Of a stretch of DNA of 64,000 nucleotides, positions 42,953 to 51,745 are shown piece by piece. Origin of the DNA: Aldersonia sp036524855. GTDB lineage: Bacteria; Actinomycetota; Actinomycetes; Mycobacteriales; Mycobacteriaceae. Both the position numbers and the translations under genes were made by a program. The DNA lies in assembly GCA_036524855.1 (NCBI GenBank), contig DATDBL010000019.1, positions 1 to 64,000 on the forward strand. The letters run 5' to 3'. Positions within the stretch are counted from its first letter, which is position 1. Each line of letters opens with the position of its first letter. Below the pieces are notes generated by a model. The model did no database searches. It was not told the DNA's origin and worked only from the letters and a program-made list of their open reading frames with translations.

Positions 42953-44314
42953 ATGGGTATCGAATACAGCAGCGTGATCGACTCGTCTCGCGACGAGGTG
43001 TTCGCCTGGCACGACCGGCCAGGGGCGAACGGCGACTCCTGCCGCCGTGGCAGCCGCTGAGCGTGGTCTCCGAGGCCCGATCGTGGCTGACGGGCGCGCC
43101 GTCCTCGGCCTGCCCGGCGGACTCCGCTGGGTCGCCGACCACCAGCCCGACGAGTACGACCCTCCGGCTCGATTCGTCGATGCCCTCGGCCGCGACACGC
43201 TGACGTCCTTGTCGGTGCGACTTGTCGCGTCGTGGCGACACGCGCACCGCTTCGAACCCGTAGACGACCACCGCACCCGCGTCACCGACTGCGTCGAGAC
43301 CCCGATCCCCGAGAAACTCCTCGCGCCGACGTTCCGGTACCGGCACCGGCAGCTCGCCGAGGACCTCGCGAGCCACCGCTGGTCGCACACGCAGGGAGTG
43401 CGGCCCGGCACCGTCGCGGTCTCGGGCGCGTCCGGGTTGATCGGCACTGCGCTGTCCGCGTTCCTCAGCACCGGTGGTTACCGCGTGATCCGGCTGGTGC
43501 GGCGGCCCGCACGCTCCGCCGACGAGCGGCGGTGGGACCCTCGCTCACCGGCGCACGACCTGTTCGAGGGGGTCGACGCGGTCGTGCATCTCGCCGGGCC
43601 TCGATCGCCGGGCGTTTCACCGACGCGCACAAGGCCGCGATCCGTGACAGCAGGATCGCACCGACACGGCTGCTCGCCGAGTGCGCCGCACACACCGCGG
43701 ACGGACCAGCGACGTTCGTGTGCGCCTCCGCGATCGGACTGTACGGCTACGAGCGGGGCGACGAGCCGCTCGACGAATCCGCCTCGCCGGGCACCGGTTT
43801 CCTCGCCGACGTGGTCGACGAGTGGGAGGGCGCCACGTCGGCTGCCGCGGCGGCCGGCCTGCGCGTGGTCACCGTGCGCACCGGGGTGGTGCAGACACCG
43901 CGCGGCGGTACGCTGCGCGTCCTGCGACCCCTGTTCTGCGCGGGGCTCGGCGGCAGGTCCGGAACCGGTCGTCAGTGGTTGTCGTGGATCGACGTGGACG
44001 ACCTGCTCGACATCTACCACCGTGCGCTCGCCGATCCGCAGCTGGCCGGTCCCGTCAACGCCGTCGCCCCCGAGCTGGTCCGCAACGCCGAATACACCCG
44101 AGTTCTCGCGGGTGTGCTCCACCGACCGGCGCTGCTGCCGGTCCCGTCGTTGGGTCCGGCACTGCTGCTCGGCGACCAGGGTGCACGCGAACTGGCCACG
44201 GCCGACCAGTACGTGGTGCCGCGACGACTGCTCGATGGCGGGCACACGTTCCGCCGGTCGAACCTGGAAGACTGCTTGAGGCACCAGCTCGGTCGCCTGG
44301 AGGCGTCGTCGTGA
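42953..44314 (+). pseudogene. TIGR01777-type epimerase/SRPBCC fusion, several frameshifts
   Basis: ATG 42953 follows TGGAGG and opens MGIEYSSVIDSSRDEVFAWH. The homologous sequence then continues in other frames: RLLPPWQPLSVVSEARS (about 43030-43085), ADGRAVLGLPGGLRWVADHQ through GTVAVSGASGLIGTALSAFL and ending VDAVVHLAG (about 43085-43600), and AGRFTDAHKAAIRDSRI to GGHTFRRSNLEDCL (about 43605-44314). The family is an N-terminal SRPBCC domain plus a C-terminal epimerase with TGASGLIG. At least three frame changes make it inactive unless they are sequencing errors. It stops over the start of the next pseudogene, so the two formed an operon behind the photolyase. Confidence 0.8.
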
Positions 44315-45210
44315 CAGACCCGCAGCACTCCGCGACGTCACTGCGCGTGCTCGTCACGGGCGCCACCGGGTATATCGGTGGCCGGCTCACCCCGCGCCTG
44401 ATCGGGGCCGGACACCGTGTCCGAGTTCTCGCCCGCAATCCCGGCAAGATCAGCGATGTTCCGTGGGCGCCGGACGTGCAGGTCGTGCGGGGCGATCTCA
44501 CGGACGGCGGGTCGGTGGCACTCGCGTGCAGGGAGATCGACGTCGTCTACTACCTCGAACATTCGATGGGAGGCCGCGGAAGTTTCATCGACGCGGAACG
44601 CGAGAGCGCGCAGAACGTCGCGACCGCCGCCCGTGCAGCCGGTGTCGAGCGCATCGTGTACCTCAGCGGACTGCACTCCGCTTCGCAAGACCTGTCGCCA
44701 CATCTGAAGTCACGCAGTCAGGCTGGCGATATCCTCATCGACTCGGGTGTTCCGACGCTGGTGCTGCAGGCGGCGTGGTGATCGGGTCGGGTTCGGCATC
44801 GTTCGAGATGATGCAGGTCTACCCCGAAGTCGCGGGCCTACATCGGCGCAGGATCGTCGTACTTCCCGTGCTCACGCCGAGACTCGCCGGTGGTATCGGC
44901 CTCACCCGGGGCCGGCGGAACCCGCACGCGCTGCAGGCCGGGGACGCGCTGGACTTCTGGCGGGTGGAACTGATCGCGCGACCACGCCTGTTGCGACTAC
45001 GAGCGGAGATGCTCGCACCCGGGGGGTGCGTGGCTCGAATGGCGCCTCGAACCCCTCGGCGCGCAGCGCACCCGACTGCACCAGCGCGCGATCTTCTTCG
45101 CGAAAGGTCTCGTCGGACACCTCTACTGGTACGTCCTGCTTCCGTTCCACGGCATCATCTTCAAGGGCATGCTCGAAAACATCACCGGCGCGGCGCGATC
45201 GGGCGGGTGA
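44311..45210 (+). pseudogene. SDR/DUF2867 fusion gene, internally deleted (paralogue of the gene at 57.1 kb)
   Basis: GTG 44311 starts LRVLVTGATGYIGGRLTPRL, matching the intact gene at 57140 through GERIVYLSGLHSAS to VPTLVLQAA, where a frameshift ends at TGA 44779-44781. The next frame reads IGSGSASFEMMQVYPEVAG and jumps straight from FEM to the intact gene's DMMKVYG region. It then jumps from LPVLTPRLAG to GIGLTRGRRNPHALQ. About 60 and about 130 codons have thus been lost at two points. A third shift at the G-run near 45020 restores AWLEWRLEPLG to the end MLENITGAARSGG. It is clearly non-functional. Confidence 0.85.
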
Positions 45211-45242
45211 CTATCTGCACCTCCCGCCCGACCAGGATCTTC

Positions 45243-45833
45243 TCACACCGTGCACAGCGGACGGATCTGCTGCATTCCTTCCGTCGTGGGCGAGGTGAGC
45301 ATCAGACACGAGTTGTAGCCTTCGCGCTCCACGACCTCGCGGATCTGCTTCCAGGAGGCCGCGTCGACGTTTGGTGAACGTGACAGGACGAATCCCGACA
45401 CCCTCGTGGGATCGCCGACCAGCGCCCACGAGTAGTCGTCGGCGAGATACGCAACGATGTAGTTGCTCGGCCCGTCCAGCGAATCCTGGAACGGCGCAGA
45501 CGGAAACGATACATGTAGGGCCGCGGTGTCGTTGACCCTCGCGTTGCCGACGACGCGGCGTCGCTCGCCGGTGACGGTCGTGCACGAGTTCTCCACTCGA
45601 ACGTTCCGTTCGTCGATCTGCGTGTAGTACGCCGTGGTGTCGCGCACGCAGTCGATGTTGAAGGGCGCGGGGTTCGCCGCCAGCTGGTACCACAGGCCCA
45701 GGTAGCGGTCGAGGGCCAGCTGCGGAACCGGGCGCAGCGGCGTGGCCTGTGCCGGCGCCGCCGCGACGGTGGAACCCAACGCCGCGACAAGCGCGACGGC
45801 GAGCCCGCCGACAGTTCGTCTAATCTGGCTCAC
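45243..45833 (-). CDS. secreted lipocalin-family protein
   Basis: The 196-residue product starts at GTG 45833, overlapping the fasciclin stop by 4 bp. It has a signal peptide (RRTVGGLAVALVAALGSTVA, cleavage near APAQA). The lipocalin signature is LDRYLGLWYQLAANPAPFNI, followed by eight-stranded barrel pieces such as SNYIVAYLADDYSWALVGDP and a C-terminal helix. Two cysteines (NIDCV and PLCTV) may form the usual disulfide. Bacterial lipocalins of this type bind lipids and often occur with photolyase and carotenoid genes. It should be co-expressed with the fasciclin lipoprotein. Confidence 0.88.
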   Translation of the reverse strand: MSQIRRTVGGLAVALVAALGSTVAAAPAQATPLRPVPQLALDRYLGLWYQLAANPAPFNIDCVRDTTAYYTQIDERNVRVENSCTTVTGERRRVVGNARVNDTAALHVSFPSAPFQDSLDGPSNYIVAYLADDYSWALVGDPTRVSGFVLSRSPNVDAASWKQIREVVEREGYNSCLMLTSPTTEGMQQIRPLCTV

Positions 45834-46507
45834 TGCGGCATCAACACACCGTCGATGAGATACACGGTCGCATTCGCGGTCTGGATACCGCCGCAGATCA
45901 CATTGGCGTCGTTGACTTTCCAGTTCTCGCCCGATCCGGTGACCTCGACCGTACCGCCCTGGACCGTGGCGTGCTCACCGGCGATGTCCGCCGGGGGGGC
46001 CTGCCCCGCGACGACGTGGTAGGTCAGAACGTCGGTCAGCAACGCCGAGTCCGTCTTCAGGGTTTCGATGGTCGCCGGGTCAACCTTCGCGAACGCGTCG
46101 TCGACCGGCGCGAACACAGTGAACTCACCGCCGTTGAGTGTCTCGACGAGATTGACATCCGGGTTGAGCTGACCGGAGAGCGCCGCGGTCAGCGTCGTGA
46201 GCACGGGGATGTTCGACGCCGCCGTGGCCACCGGTTGCTGCGCTACGGCTTCGATCGAGCCGGGTCCGGTGGGCACCTGCTCGGCGTAGGAGGCACATCC
46301 GGGTCCGACGAGTGCTGCAGGGGCCGCCTCGCCATCGGCCGTCGTCGGCGACATCGTCGTCTCGGGCTCCGGTTCCATGACGGTGGTCGTCGCATCCGCC
46401 GCGTCCCCGGACTCGTCCGAGGAACAGCCCGCGATACCCATCAGCGCTACCACGCCGATACCGACCATCGCCAAGCCTTTTCGTGTGCGCACTACCATCG
46501 TTCTCAT
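45830..46507 (-). CDS. fasciclin-domain lipoprotein (MPT83/MPB70-like)
   Basis: The 225-residue product has a lipoprotein signal (VGIGVVALMGIAGCSS, lipobox cysteine). A threonine/proline-rich linker follows, then one fasciclin domain: NPDVNLVETLNGGEFTVFAP, VDDAFAKVDPATIETLKTDS, VLTYHVVAGQAPPADIAGE and VIDGVLMPQ-type ending YLIDGVLMPQ. In Mycobacterium such proteins are targets of SigK, and sigK/rskA genes lie divergently next door. A SigK-like promoter element sits 48 bp upstream of its start. It is the first gene of a two-gene operon with lipocalin. Confidence 0.9.
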   Translation of the reverse strand: MRTMVVRTRKGLAMVGIGVVALMGIAGCSSDESGDAADATTTVMEPEPETTMSPTTADGEAAPAALVGPGCASYAEQVPTGPGSIEAVAQQPVATAASNIPVLTTLTAALSGQLNPDVNLVETLNGGEFTVFAPVDDAFAKVDPATIETLKTDSALLTDVLTYHVVAGQAPPADIAGEHATVQGGTVEVTGSGENWKVNDANVICGGIQTANATVYLIDGVLMPQ

Positions 46508-46554
46508 TCCTTCCGGTCATCGCGGCCGACCGGCCACGTCGATGAGGTGGGATG

Positions 46555-46590
46555 CTGGTCATTCGAGGCTGTGGAGCGGATGGATGGGAC
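46555..46590 (-). promoter_or_regulatory. SigK-type promoter of the fasciclin-lipocalin operon
   Basis: On the minus strand the element begins GTCCCATCC and ends TCGAATGACCAG. CCATCC and TCGAAT are separated by 15 bp. As I recall, CCATCC plus a CGAAT-containing -10 is the mycobacterial SigK consensus. The same 36 bp occur with three mismatches upstream of the mmpL gene at 62473-62508. Confidence 0.65.
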
Positions 46591-46870
46591 ACTCTCGAGA
46601 TTTTCTTCGACCGGCCACCCATCCGATTTGGGCATCGGCAACGAACTTGTGTAACGGCCGCGCTACCTCGCGTACCGGCAGCGGACGCCGTGCTTCCTTC
46701 CGCGGCCCCGCGCCGCCTCTGCCAAGGAGATGATCGGCGTGCCCGTTCGGATGGCCCACGCCGGCGCCGCAGCCGGTGATGCGATCCGCAGCGCGACGCT
46801 CGACCGACGGCGCATGTTGAGCCGCCTGATTCGTCCGGTTAGGATATCGCCCGATGAGCGGACTGGGCGC

Positions 46871-47446
46871 GTGACCGGCGTCGGCGACGAAACCGACACC
46901 CTCGACGCGTTGCTCGTCAGGGTTGCGTCAGCGGACGCAACTGCTTTCGCCGAGTTCTACGATCTCACCCGATCCCGGACGTACGGCATGATCCTGCGTG
47001 TCCTGCGCGATCCCGGATACAGCGAGGAGACGCTGCAGGAGGTGTACCTGCAGGTGTGGCGCCCCGGGACCGCGTTCGATCCCGCACAGGGTTCCGCGCT
47101 GTCGTGGCTGATGACACTGGCGCATCGCCGGGCCGTCGACCGGGTCCGTGCCGAACGGTCCGGAGCCGACCGCGAGGCCCGCTACGGTGCGCAGTCGGTG
47201 GAGGCCGTATTCGACACCGTCACCGACGAAGCGCTGCGGCGCGACGACGCCCGCCAGGTACTCGACTGCCTCGACACCCTGACCGACCTGCACCGTCGGT
47301 CCGTCGAGCTCGCGTACTACGGGGGCCTGACCTACCGTGAGGTCGCCGAGCAACTCTCCACCGCCTTGCCCACCGTGAAATCGAGGATTCGCGACGGCCT
47401 CCGTCGTCTGAAGAACTGTTTGGGCGTGGACAGCGATGACGAATAG
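46871..47446 (+). CDS. sigK: ECF sigma factor, SigK-type
   Basis: The 191-residue product is called from GTG 46871, because upstream in-frame sequence is not conserved. Region 2 (FYDLTRSRTYGMILRVLRDP, EETLQEVYLQVWRPG), the linker SALSWLMTLAHRRAVDRVRA and region 4 (HRRSVELAYYGGLTYREVAE, LPTVKSRIRDGLRRLKNCL) are all typical of the SigK/SigL group. Its stop overlaps the anti-sigma gene. A fasciclin target operon is divergent. Its own promoter could not be identified with confidence. Confidence 0.9.
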   Translation: MTGVGDETDTLDALLVRVASADATAFAEFYDLTRSRTYGMILRVLRDPGYSEETLQEVYLQVWRPGTAFDPAQGSALSWLMTLAHRRAVDRVRAERSGADREARYGAQSVEAVFDTVTDEALRRDDARQVLDCLDTLTDLHRRSVELAYYGGLTYREVAEQLSTALPTVKSRIRDGLRRLKNCLGVDSDDE

Positions 47447-48179
47447 CACCCGTCCCGGTTTCGGTGACGACGGCTTGGAACTGATCGATCTCGCCGCGGT
47501 CTACGCCCTGGACGCGGTCACCGACGCCGAACGCCACGAAATCGACGCCCGCGTGACCGCGGCGGATGCCGACGTCGCCGAGGCCTTCGCCCGCGAAACT
47601 CGCGATGTGCGCGCAACCATGGCGCAGGTGTCGCACACGACCGCGGTCGAACCGCCCGCCGCCGTCCGTGGCCGTTTGCTGGCCTTGATCGCAGCCGACA
47701 CCGATACACCCGATGCGCCCGTCGATCTTGCCGCGCGACGCGCTCGGTGGCGGAACTTCCTGCTCGCCGCCGCCGCGGCTGTGGTCATCGCCGTCGGTGG
47801 CATCGGCATCGCCACGCAGATGCGCCAGGACACCCAGCCCACGTCCGCGCAGATACTCGCAGCCGACGACGTGCGCACCGTCTCGGGCGCCATCGAGGGA
47901 GGCGGTACCGCAACGGTTGTGTACTCGAAGGAAGTCGATGCGGGTGTGCTGGTGATGAACAACGTCGCGCCACCGACCGAAGGCACCGTCTATCAAATGT
48001 GGCTGCTCGGACCGAGCGGCGCGATTGCCGCGGGCACCATGACCCCCGACGACGTCGCGCCGTCGACCACCGCAGTCTTGGAAGACATCTCGGATGCGAC
48101 CGCACTGGGATTCAGCGTGGAACCGACCGGCGGTTCCACGCAACCCACCGCGATCTTCGCGCAGCTGCCGCTGACATGA
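47436..48179 (+). CDS. rskA: anti-sigma-K factor RskA
   Basis: The 247-residue product overlaps sigK by 11 bp. The cytoplasmic N-terminus has the sigma-binding segment (LIDLAAVYALDAVTDAERHE). One membrane helix follows (NFLLAAAAAVVIAVGGIGIA, residues about 107-126). The extracytoplasmic part has the RskA domain: VVYSKEVDAGVLVMNNVAPP, YQMWLLGPSGAIAAGTMTPD and ALGFSVEPTGGSTQP. The membrane anchor holds SigK until regulated proteolysis releases it. Confidence 0.92.
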   Translation: MTNSTRPGFGDDGLELIDLAAVYALDAVTDAERHEIDARVTAADADVAEAFARETRDVRATMAQVSHTTAVEPPAAVRGRLLALIAADTDTPDAPVDLAARRARWRNFLLAAAAAVVIAVGGIGIATQMRQDTQPTSAQILAADDVRTVSGAIEGGGTATVVYSKEVDAGVLVMNNVAPPTEGTVYQMWLLGPSGAIAAGTMTPDDVAPSTTAVLEDISDATALGFSVEPTGGSTQPTAIFAQLPLT

Positions 48180-48333
48180 CGACCGCCGCCGATCACGGGC
48201 GGGTGCCGGTGGGGTGGGCCGACGCAGGGATGCGAGCGGCTCGCCGATCGATGCGTCGAGCGGTTCGCAGCGTATCGTGTTCGCATCGTCGGCATCAGGG
48301 TCCGGCACGGAAGTCGGTGATTGACGAGGAACG

Positions 48334-49266
48334 GTGACGCAACGCACGGCGCGCAAGTCAACATCCGGCATCGTCTCGCACAGTTCCCAGGAACCAGCGG
48401 GTACGCAGGGACGCGTAGTGACGACCGGTGGTGCCGGCGAGCCGCTCTACACGGTGGGCTGTGTCGCGGAACGGCTGGGCATTCCCACCGCGACCCTGCG
48501 CAGTTGGACCCGCCGGTACGGGATCGGTCCGCACGAGCACCGGTCGGGCCATCATCGCCGCTACACCGACGACGACATCGCGGTCGTACAGCGGATGCGC
48601 GCCTTGGTGCGCGGAGGGGTCAGCCCGGCCGACGCCGCACGGCAGGCGCTCGCCGCACATCCGATGCCCCGCGCCGACCCGGCGCTACTGCTGCAAGCTG
48701 CCCTACGTCTCGACACGCCCGCCGCCGCCCGGATCGTGGAGGACAACGTGCGTCACTACGGTGTGATCGCCACGTGGGATGTGCTGTGCCGCCCGGCTTT
48801 TGCCGCGATCGAGGCGCTCCAGGGGGCGAGCCAGGGCTGTATCGACGTGGAACACATGCTGTCCTGGACGGTATCGCGCGCATTGCAACTGGTGCCGTTC
48901 CCACCGGGGGTAGCGCCGGCATCGGTGGTGTTGGCCTGTAGTGAACGAGAGGCGCATTCGCTGCCACTGGAAGCATTGCGCGCCGCCCTGTGCGAACGGG
49001 GTGTCGCGGTGGTCGTGCTCGGTGCCGCGGTCCCGGTGCCCGCCCTGCTGGATGCCCTCACTCATCGTGGCCGCGACGTCACAGTGGTGCTGTGGGCGCA
49101 GACCGAGGCCACCGCCGACCGACAGGCGGTGGAGGCGGTGCGCGACGCCGGCGGGCGCATCGTGGTCGCCGGTCCCGGCTGGAGCACCACAGACCTTCCC
49201 GATGACGCGACCCGGGTCGATGCACTCACCGATGCGGTCACCCACCTCGTCTCGCCGGAGCGGTGA
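48334..49266 (+). CDS. MerR-family regulator with B12-binding-like domain (CarH/LitR-like)
   Basis: The 310-residue product starts at GTG 48334 with GAGGAA upstream; GTG 48418 is an alternative. The MerR helix-turn-helix is LYTVGCVAERLGIPTATLRS with RRYGIGPHEHRSGHHRRYTD. A helical bundle ends in IDVEHMLSWTVSRAL, and a Rossmann-like C-terminal domain has EREAHSLPLEALRAALCERG, whose histidine aligns with the cobalamin ligand of CarH. The tryptophan-histidine pair that CarH carries 10-11 residues before the Glu-His motif appears to be Gln-Gly here. Such regulators repress crt genes in the dark. This one lies just upstream of crtE, so it is the likely carotenoid regulator. Confidence 0.82.
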   Translation: MTQRTARKSTSGIVSHSSQEPAGTQGRVVTTGGAGEPLYTVGCVAERLGIPTATLRSWTRRYGIGPHEHRSGHHRRYTDDDIAVVQRMRALVRGGVSPADAARQALAAHPMPRADPALLLQAALRLDTPAAARIVEDNVRHYGVIATWDVLCRPAFAAIEALQGASQGCIDVEHMLSWTVSRALQLVPFPPGVAPASVVLACSEREAHSLPLEALRAALCERGVAVVVLGAAVPVPALLDALTHRGRDVTVVLWAQTEATADRQAVEAVRDAGGRIVVAGPGWSTTDLPDDATRVDALTDAVTHLVSPER

Positions 49267-49309
49267 TTGTGCGAATGGAAGTCGTACTCGGCGGGCACAT
49301 ATATTGCGT

Positions 49310-49350
49310 CGATGCCCATCTGGAGAAGTAAGATGCATCGATTCGCATCG
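49310..49350. promoter_or_regulatory. repeat-rich control region upstream of crtE
   Basis: CGATGC (49310-49315) is mirrored by GCATCG at 49335-49340 and again at 49345-49350, and GATGCATC (49332-49339) is itself a palindrome. It is a candidate operator for the MerR-type regulator. CCATCT and TCGATT, 16 bp apart, faintly resemble the SigK-type element seen at 46555, but the match is weak. Confidence 0.35.
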
Positions 49351-49443
49351 TTTTAGTCACTACCATGCGTGGGTATGCACTATTCGAGGCATGCCGGACT
49401 GCCATCTTCCCCGAACCGGCCGGGAAGGAAGGAGCAGGAGATC

Positions 49444-49527
49444 GTGGGCGTTCCCGTGTTCTCGCCGTTGGACACGGTGCGCGACGCCGTCGGCGGTGCG
49501 CGCTCGCCGGAGTCGATGCGATGCTGA
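49444..49527 (+). CDS. 27-residue leader peptide overlapping crtE start (possible)
   Basis: GTG 49444 is preceded by one of the strongest ribosome sites in the window (GGAAGGAAGGAGCAGGAG). It encodes VGVPVFSPLDTVRDAVGGAR followed by SPESMRC, and its TGA (49525-49527) overlaps the crtE ATG by 7 bp. crtE itself lacks a good ribosome site, so translational coupling through this leader is plausible. Alternatively it marks a lost base and is the true crtE N-terminus. Confidence 0.4.
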   Translation: MGVPVFSPLDTVRDAVGGARSPESMRC

Positions 49528-50636
49528 ATCCGGTTGTGTCATCCCTGTCGGGGGATGGCGAGAGCTACGGGGCGGTCGGGTTCACCGATTGGTACACCGA
49601 CCTGCGGGTGGCGGTGCAAAATCACGTCGACCACTTCGTGCGAGCCCGATGCGCCGAGCACCTGGCCGGTACTGGTGCCGACGTCGCCGCGCGAGCGCTG
49701 ATCGAGGCGACCTCTGGCGGCAAAGGCGTGCGCCCGGCCTACATGTATCTCGGGTGGTTGTGCGGCGCCGAAGATTCCGAGTGTGCCGTGCGTGCGGTGG
49801 GCAGCGCCGAGTTACTGCACGCGTTCGCGCTGATTCAAGACGATGTGATGGATGACTCGCCGCGCCGGCGCGGCCGCGCCGCTGTACACATGCGGATGAC
49901 GCAGTGGCATCGCGATCGTGGTTTGCCCGGGTCGTCGCGGCGGTTCGGCGAATCCGCGGCGGTGCTACTTGGGGATCTGTGTTTGGTCTGGGCCGAGCAG
50001 ATGCTGCGCGACAGCGGTGTCGGCGATGCCGCACTGACACGGGTGTGGCCGCGCTATGACGACATGCGCAGCGAACTCGCGGTGGGCCAGTTGGCCGATC
50101 TGACCAACGACATTCGCGGGTACCCTTCGTTGACCGAAGTGTTCGACATCGCACAACGAAAGTCGGGTAACTACACGGTGCGTCGTCCACTCGAGCTCGG
50201 TGCCGCCATGGCCGGCTGCACTCCGCCGGTTGTGGACATACTCGGCGACTACGGCCGATTGGTCGGCGAGGCGTTTCAACTCCGCGACGACGTGCTGGGC
50301 GTGTTCGGGAACCCGGCGGTGACGGGCAAACCCACCGGCGAGGACCTGCGGGAGCGCAAGGCCACGACCCTGATCGTCTTGGCGCAACAGCTCGGCGGCC
50401 CGAAGTTGCGGGCACGCCTGAATAGGCTGTGGCGAAACCCGATCATCGACGACGCCGCCGCCGTGGCCGAAGGGCGCGCGGTGATCACGGCGTCCGGCGC
50501 GCACCGACGGGCCGAACAGATGATTGCCGATCGCGTCGGCGCCGCCGAACGACTCCTCGAAGACGCCGACCTCGACGACACGGTGGCCACACGGCTGCGC
50601 GCCATGGCGCGGCTGTGCACCGACCGCCGCAACTGA
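49521..50636 (+). CDS. crtE: geranylgeranyl diphosphate synthase
   Basis: The 371-residue product (ATG 49521) has the polyprenyl synthase motifs. The first aspartate-rich motif is HAFALIQDDVMDDSPRRRG, GGKGVRP is upstream, and the second motif is EAFQLRDDVLGVFGNP. It condenses IPP and allylic diphosphates to GGPP, the precursor for phytoene. It leads the carotenoid operon; a crtI remnant follows after 30 bp and then crtB. The start is uncertain because an upstream leader frame with a much stronger ribosome site overlaps it. Confidence 0.9.
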   Translation: MLNPVVSSLSGDGESYGAVGFTDWYTDLRVAVQNHVDHFVRARCAEHLAGTGADVAARALIEATSGGKGVRPAYMYLGWLCGAEDSECAVRAVGSAELLHAFALIQDDVMDDSPRRRGRAAVHMRMTQWHRDRGLPGSSRRFGESAAVLLGDLCLVWAEQMLRDSGVGDAALTRVWPRYDDMRSELAVGQLADLTNDIRGYPSLTEVFDIAQRKSGNYTVRRPLELGAAMAGCTPPVVDILGDYGRLVGEAFQLRDDVLGVFGNPAVTGKPTGEDLRERKATTLIVLAQQLGGPKLRARLNRLWRNPIIDDAAAVAEGRAVITASGAHRRAEQMIADRVGAAERLLEDADLDDTVATRLRAMARLCTDRRN

Positions 50637-50666
50637 TTCGCACACGACAGGAAGGTTGGGCAGGCG

Positions 50667-50789
50667 ATGCGCACGGTGACCGGCCGTACCGAGCACGTGG
50701 TGGTCGTAGGTGCAGGACTGGGCGGGCTGGCCGCAGCGCTGCACCTAGACCGGGCATCAATCGAATGCATCGACGGGGTGCCGCGATGA
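50667..50789 (+). pseudogene. crtI: crtI (phytoene desaturase) stub, almost entirely deleted
   Basis: ATG 50667 opens RTEHVVVVGAGLGGLAAALH, the FAD-binding start of CrtI-type desaturases. After about 27 codons the sequence switches to DRASIECIDGVPR and TGA 50787-50789, which overlaps the crtB start as an intact crtI stop normally would. CrtI is usually around 500-550 residues, so about 1.5 kb is missing. Both ends, the ribosome site (CAGGAAGG upstream) and the stop/start overlap are kept, as expected for a clean internal deletion. The 40-residue product cannot desaturate phytoene. Confidence 0.85.
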
Positions 50790-51745
50790 TCGGTAACGAA
50801 CTCGCCGCCGCCGGGATCACCGATCCGCGGCAGCGGCAGGCGTACGGGCTGTGTCGCCGGCTCAACGCCACGCACGGACGCACGTTCTTCCTGGCCACCC
50901 GCCTGCTCGCGCCGTGCCAGCGGCCCGGCATCCACGCGTTGTACGGGTTCGCCCGCCTCGCCGACGATATCGTCGACGAGCCCGGATCCGCTCCCGAGGC
51001 CCGGTTGACGGAATTGTCTCAGCGGCTGAAGGCCGGGTTGGCGTGCGGGCACAGCACCGACCCGGTGGTGGCAGCGGTGATCGACACCGCCACCCGCTAT
51101 CGTCTTGCCCCGCAGTTGTTCGCGAGCTTTTTTGCGTCGATGCGGATGGACCTGACCGTCAGCGACTACCCGACCCGCGCCGCGCTGGACCGCTACGTGC
51201 ACGGTTCGGCCGAGGTGATCGGCTTACAAGTGTTGCCGATCCTCGGCACCGTCGGCGATCCCGCCGAGGCCGCACCGTATGCGGCCGCATTGGGAAAGGC
51301 GTTTCAGCTCACCAACTTTCTGCGCGATATCGCCGAAGACCTCGATCGCGGCCGGGTCTACGTGCCCGCCGACGAGCTGGCCGCCTACGGGGTGGACCGT
51401 GACCTGCTCATCTGGTGCCGGGAACGGGGATGCCTCGACTTGCGGGTGCGCGCAGCCTTGGCCGCCCAGCATGAGCACACCCGAGAGGTCTATCGCTTCG
51501 CCGCCACCGGAATAGAGCTGCTGCATCCGGTATCGCGTTCCTGCGTCACCACGGCGCTGGTGCTGTACTCGGAGATCCTGGACCGCATCGAAGCCGACGA
51601 CTACCCGGTGTTCCAACGCCGCGCCACGGTGCCCCAATCGCGGCGCATGCAGGTCGCCGGACCCGCACTGGTCCGGGCGATCTGGGCACGCCGCGGCCGC
51701 CGCGCGCACCCGCTCGCCTCGGCAGCGGAAGCGAGCGTGCGGTGA
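50786..51745 (+). CDS. crtB: phytoene synthase
   Basis: The 319-residue product starts at ATG 50786, overlapping the crtI stub stop. Squalene/phytoene synthase motifs are present: ALYGFARLADDIVDEPGSAP, the first aspartate-rich site, and GKAFQLTNFLRDIAEDLDRG with RVYVPADELAAYGV, the second. HGSAEVIGL lies between them. It joins two GGPP to phytoene. With crtI deleted, phytoene may be the end product unless a desaturase lies elsewhere. It overlaps idi by 4 bp. Confidence 0.93.
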   Translation: MIGNELAAAGITDPRQRQAYGLCRRLNATHGRTFFLATRLLAPCQRPGIHALYGFARLADDIVDEPGSAPEARLTELSQRLKAGLACGHSTDPVVAAVIDTATRYRLAPQLFASFFASMRMDLTVSDYPTRAALDRYVHGSAEVIGLQVLPILGTVGDPAEAAPYAAALGKAFQLTNFLRDIAEDLDRGRVYVPADELAAYGVDRDLLIWCRERGCLDLRVRAALAAQHEHTREVYRFAATGIELLHPVSRSCVTTALVLYSEILDRIEADDYPVFQRRATVPQSRRMQVAGPALVRAIWARRGRRAHPLASAAEASVR

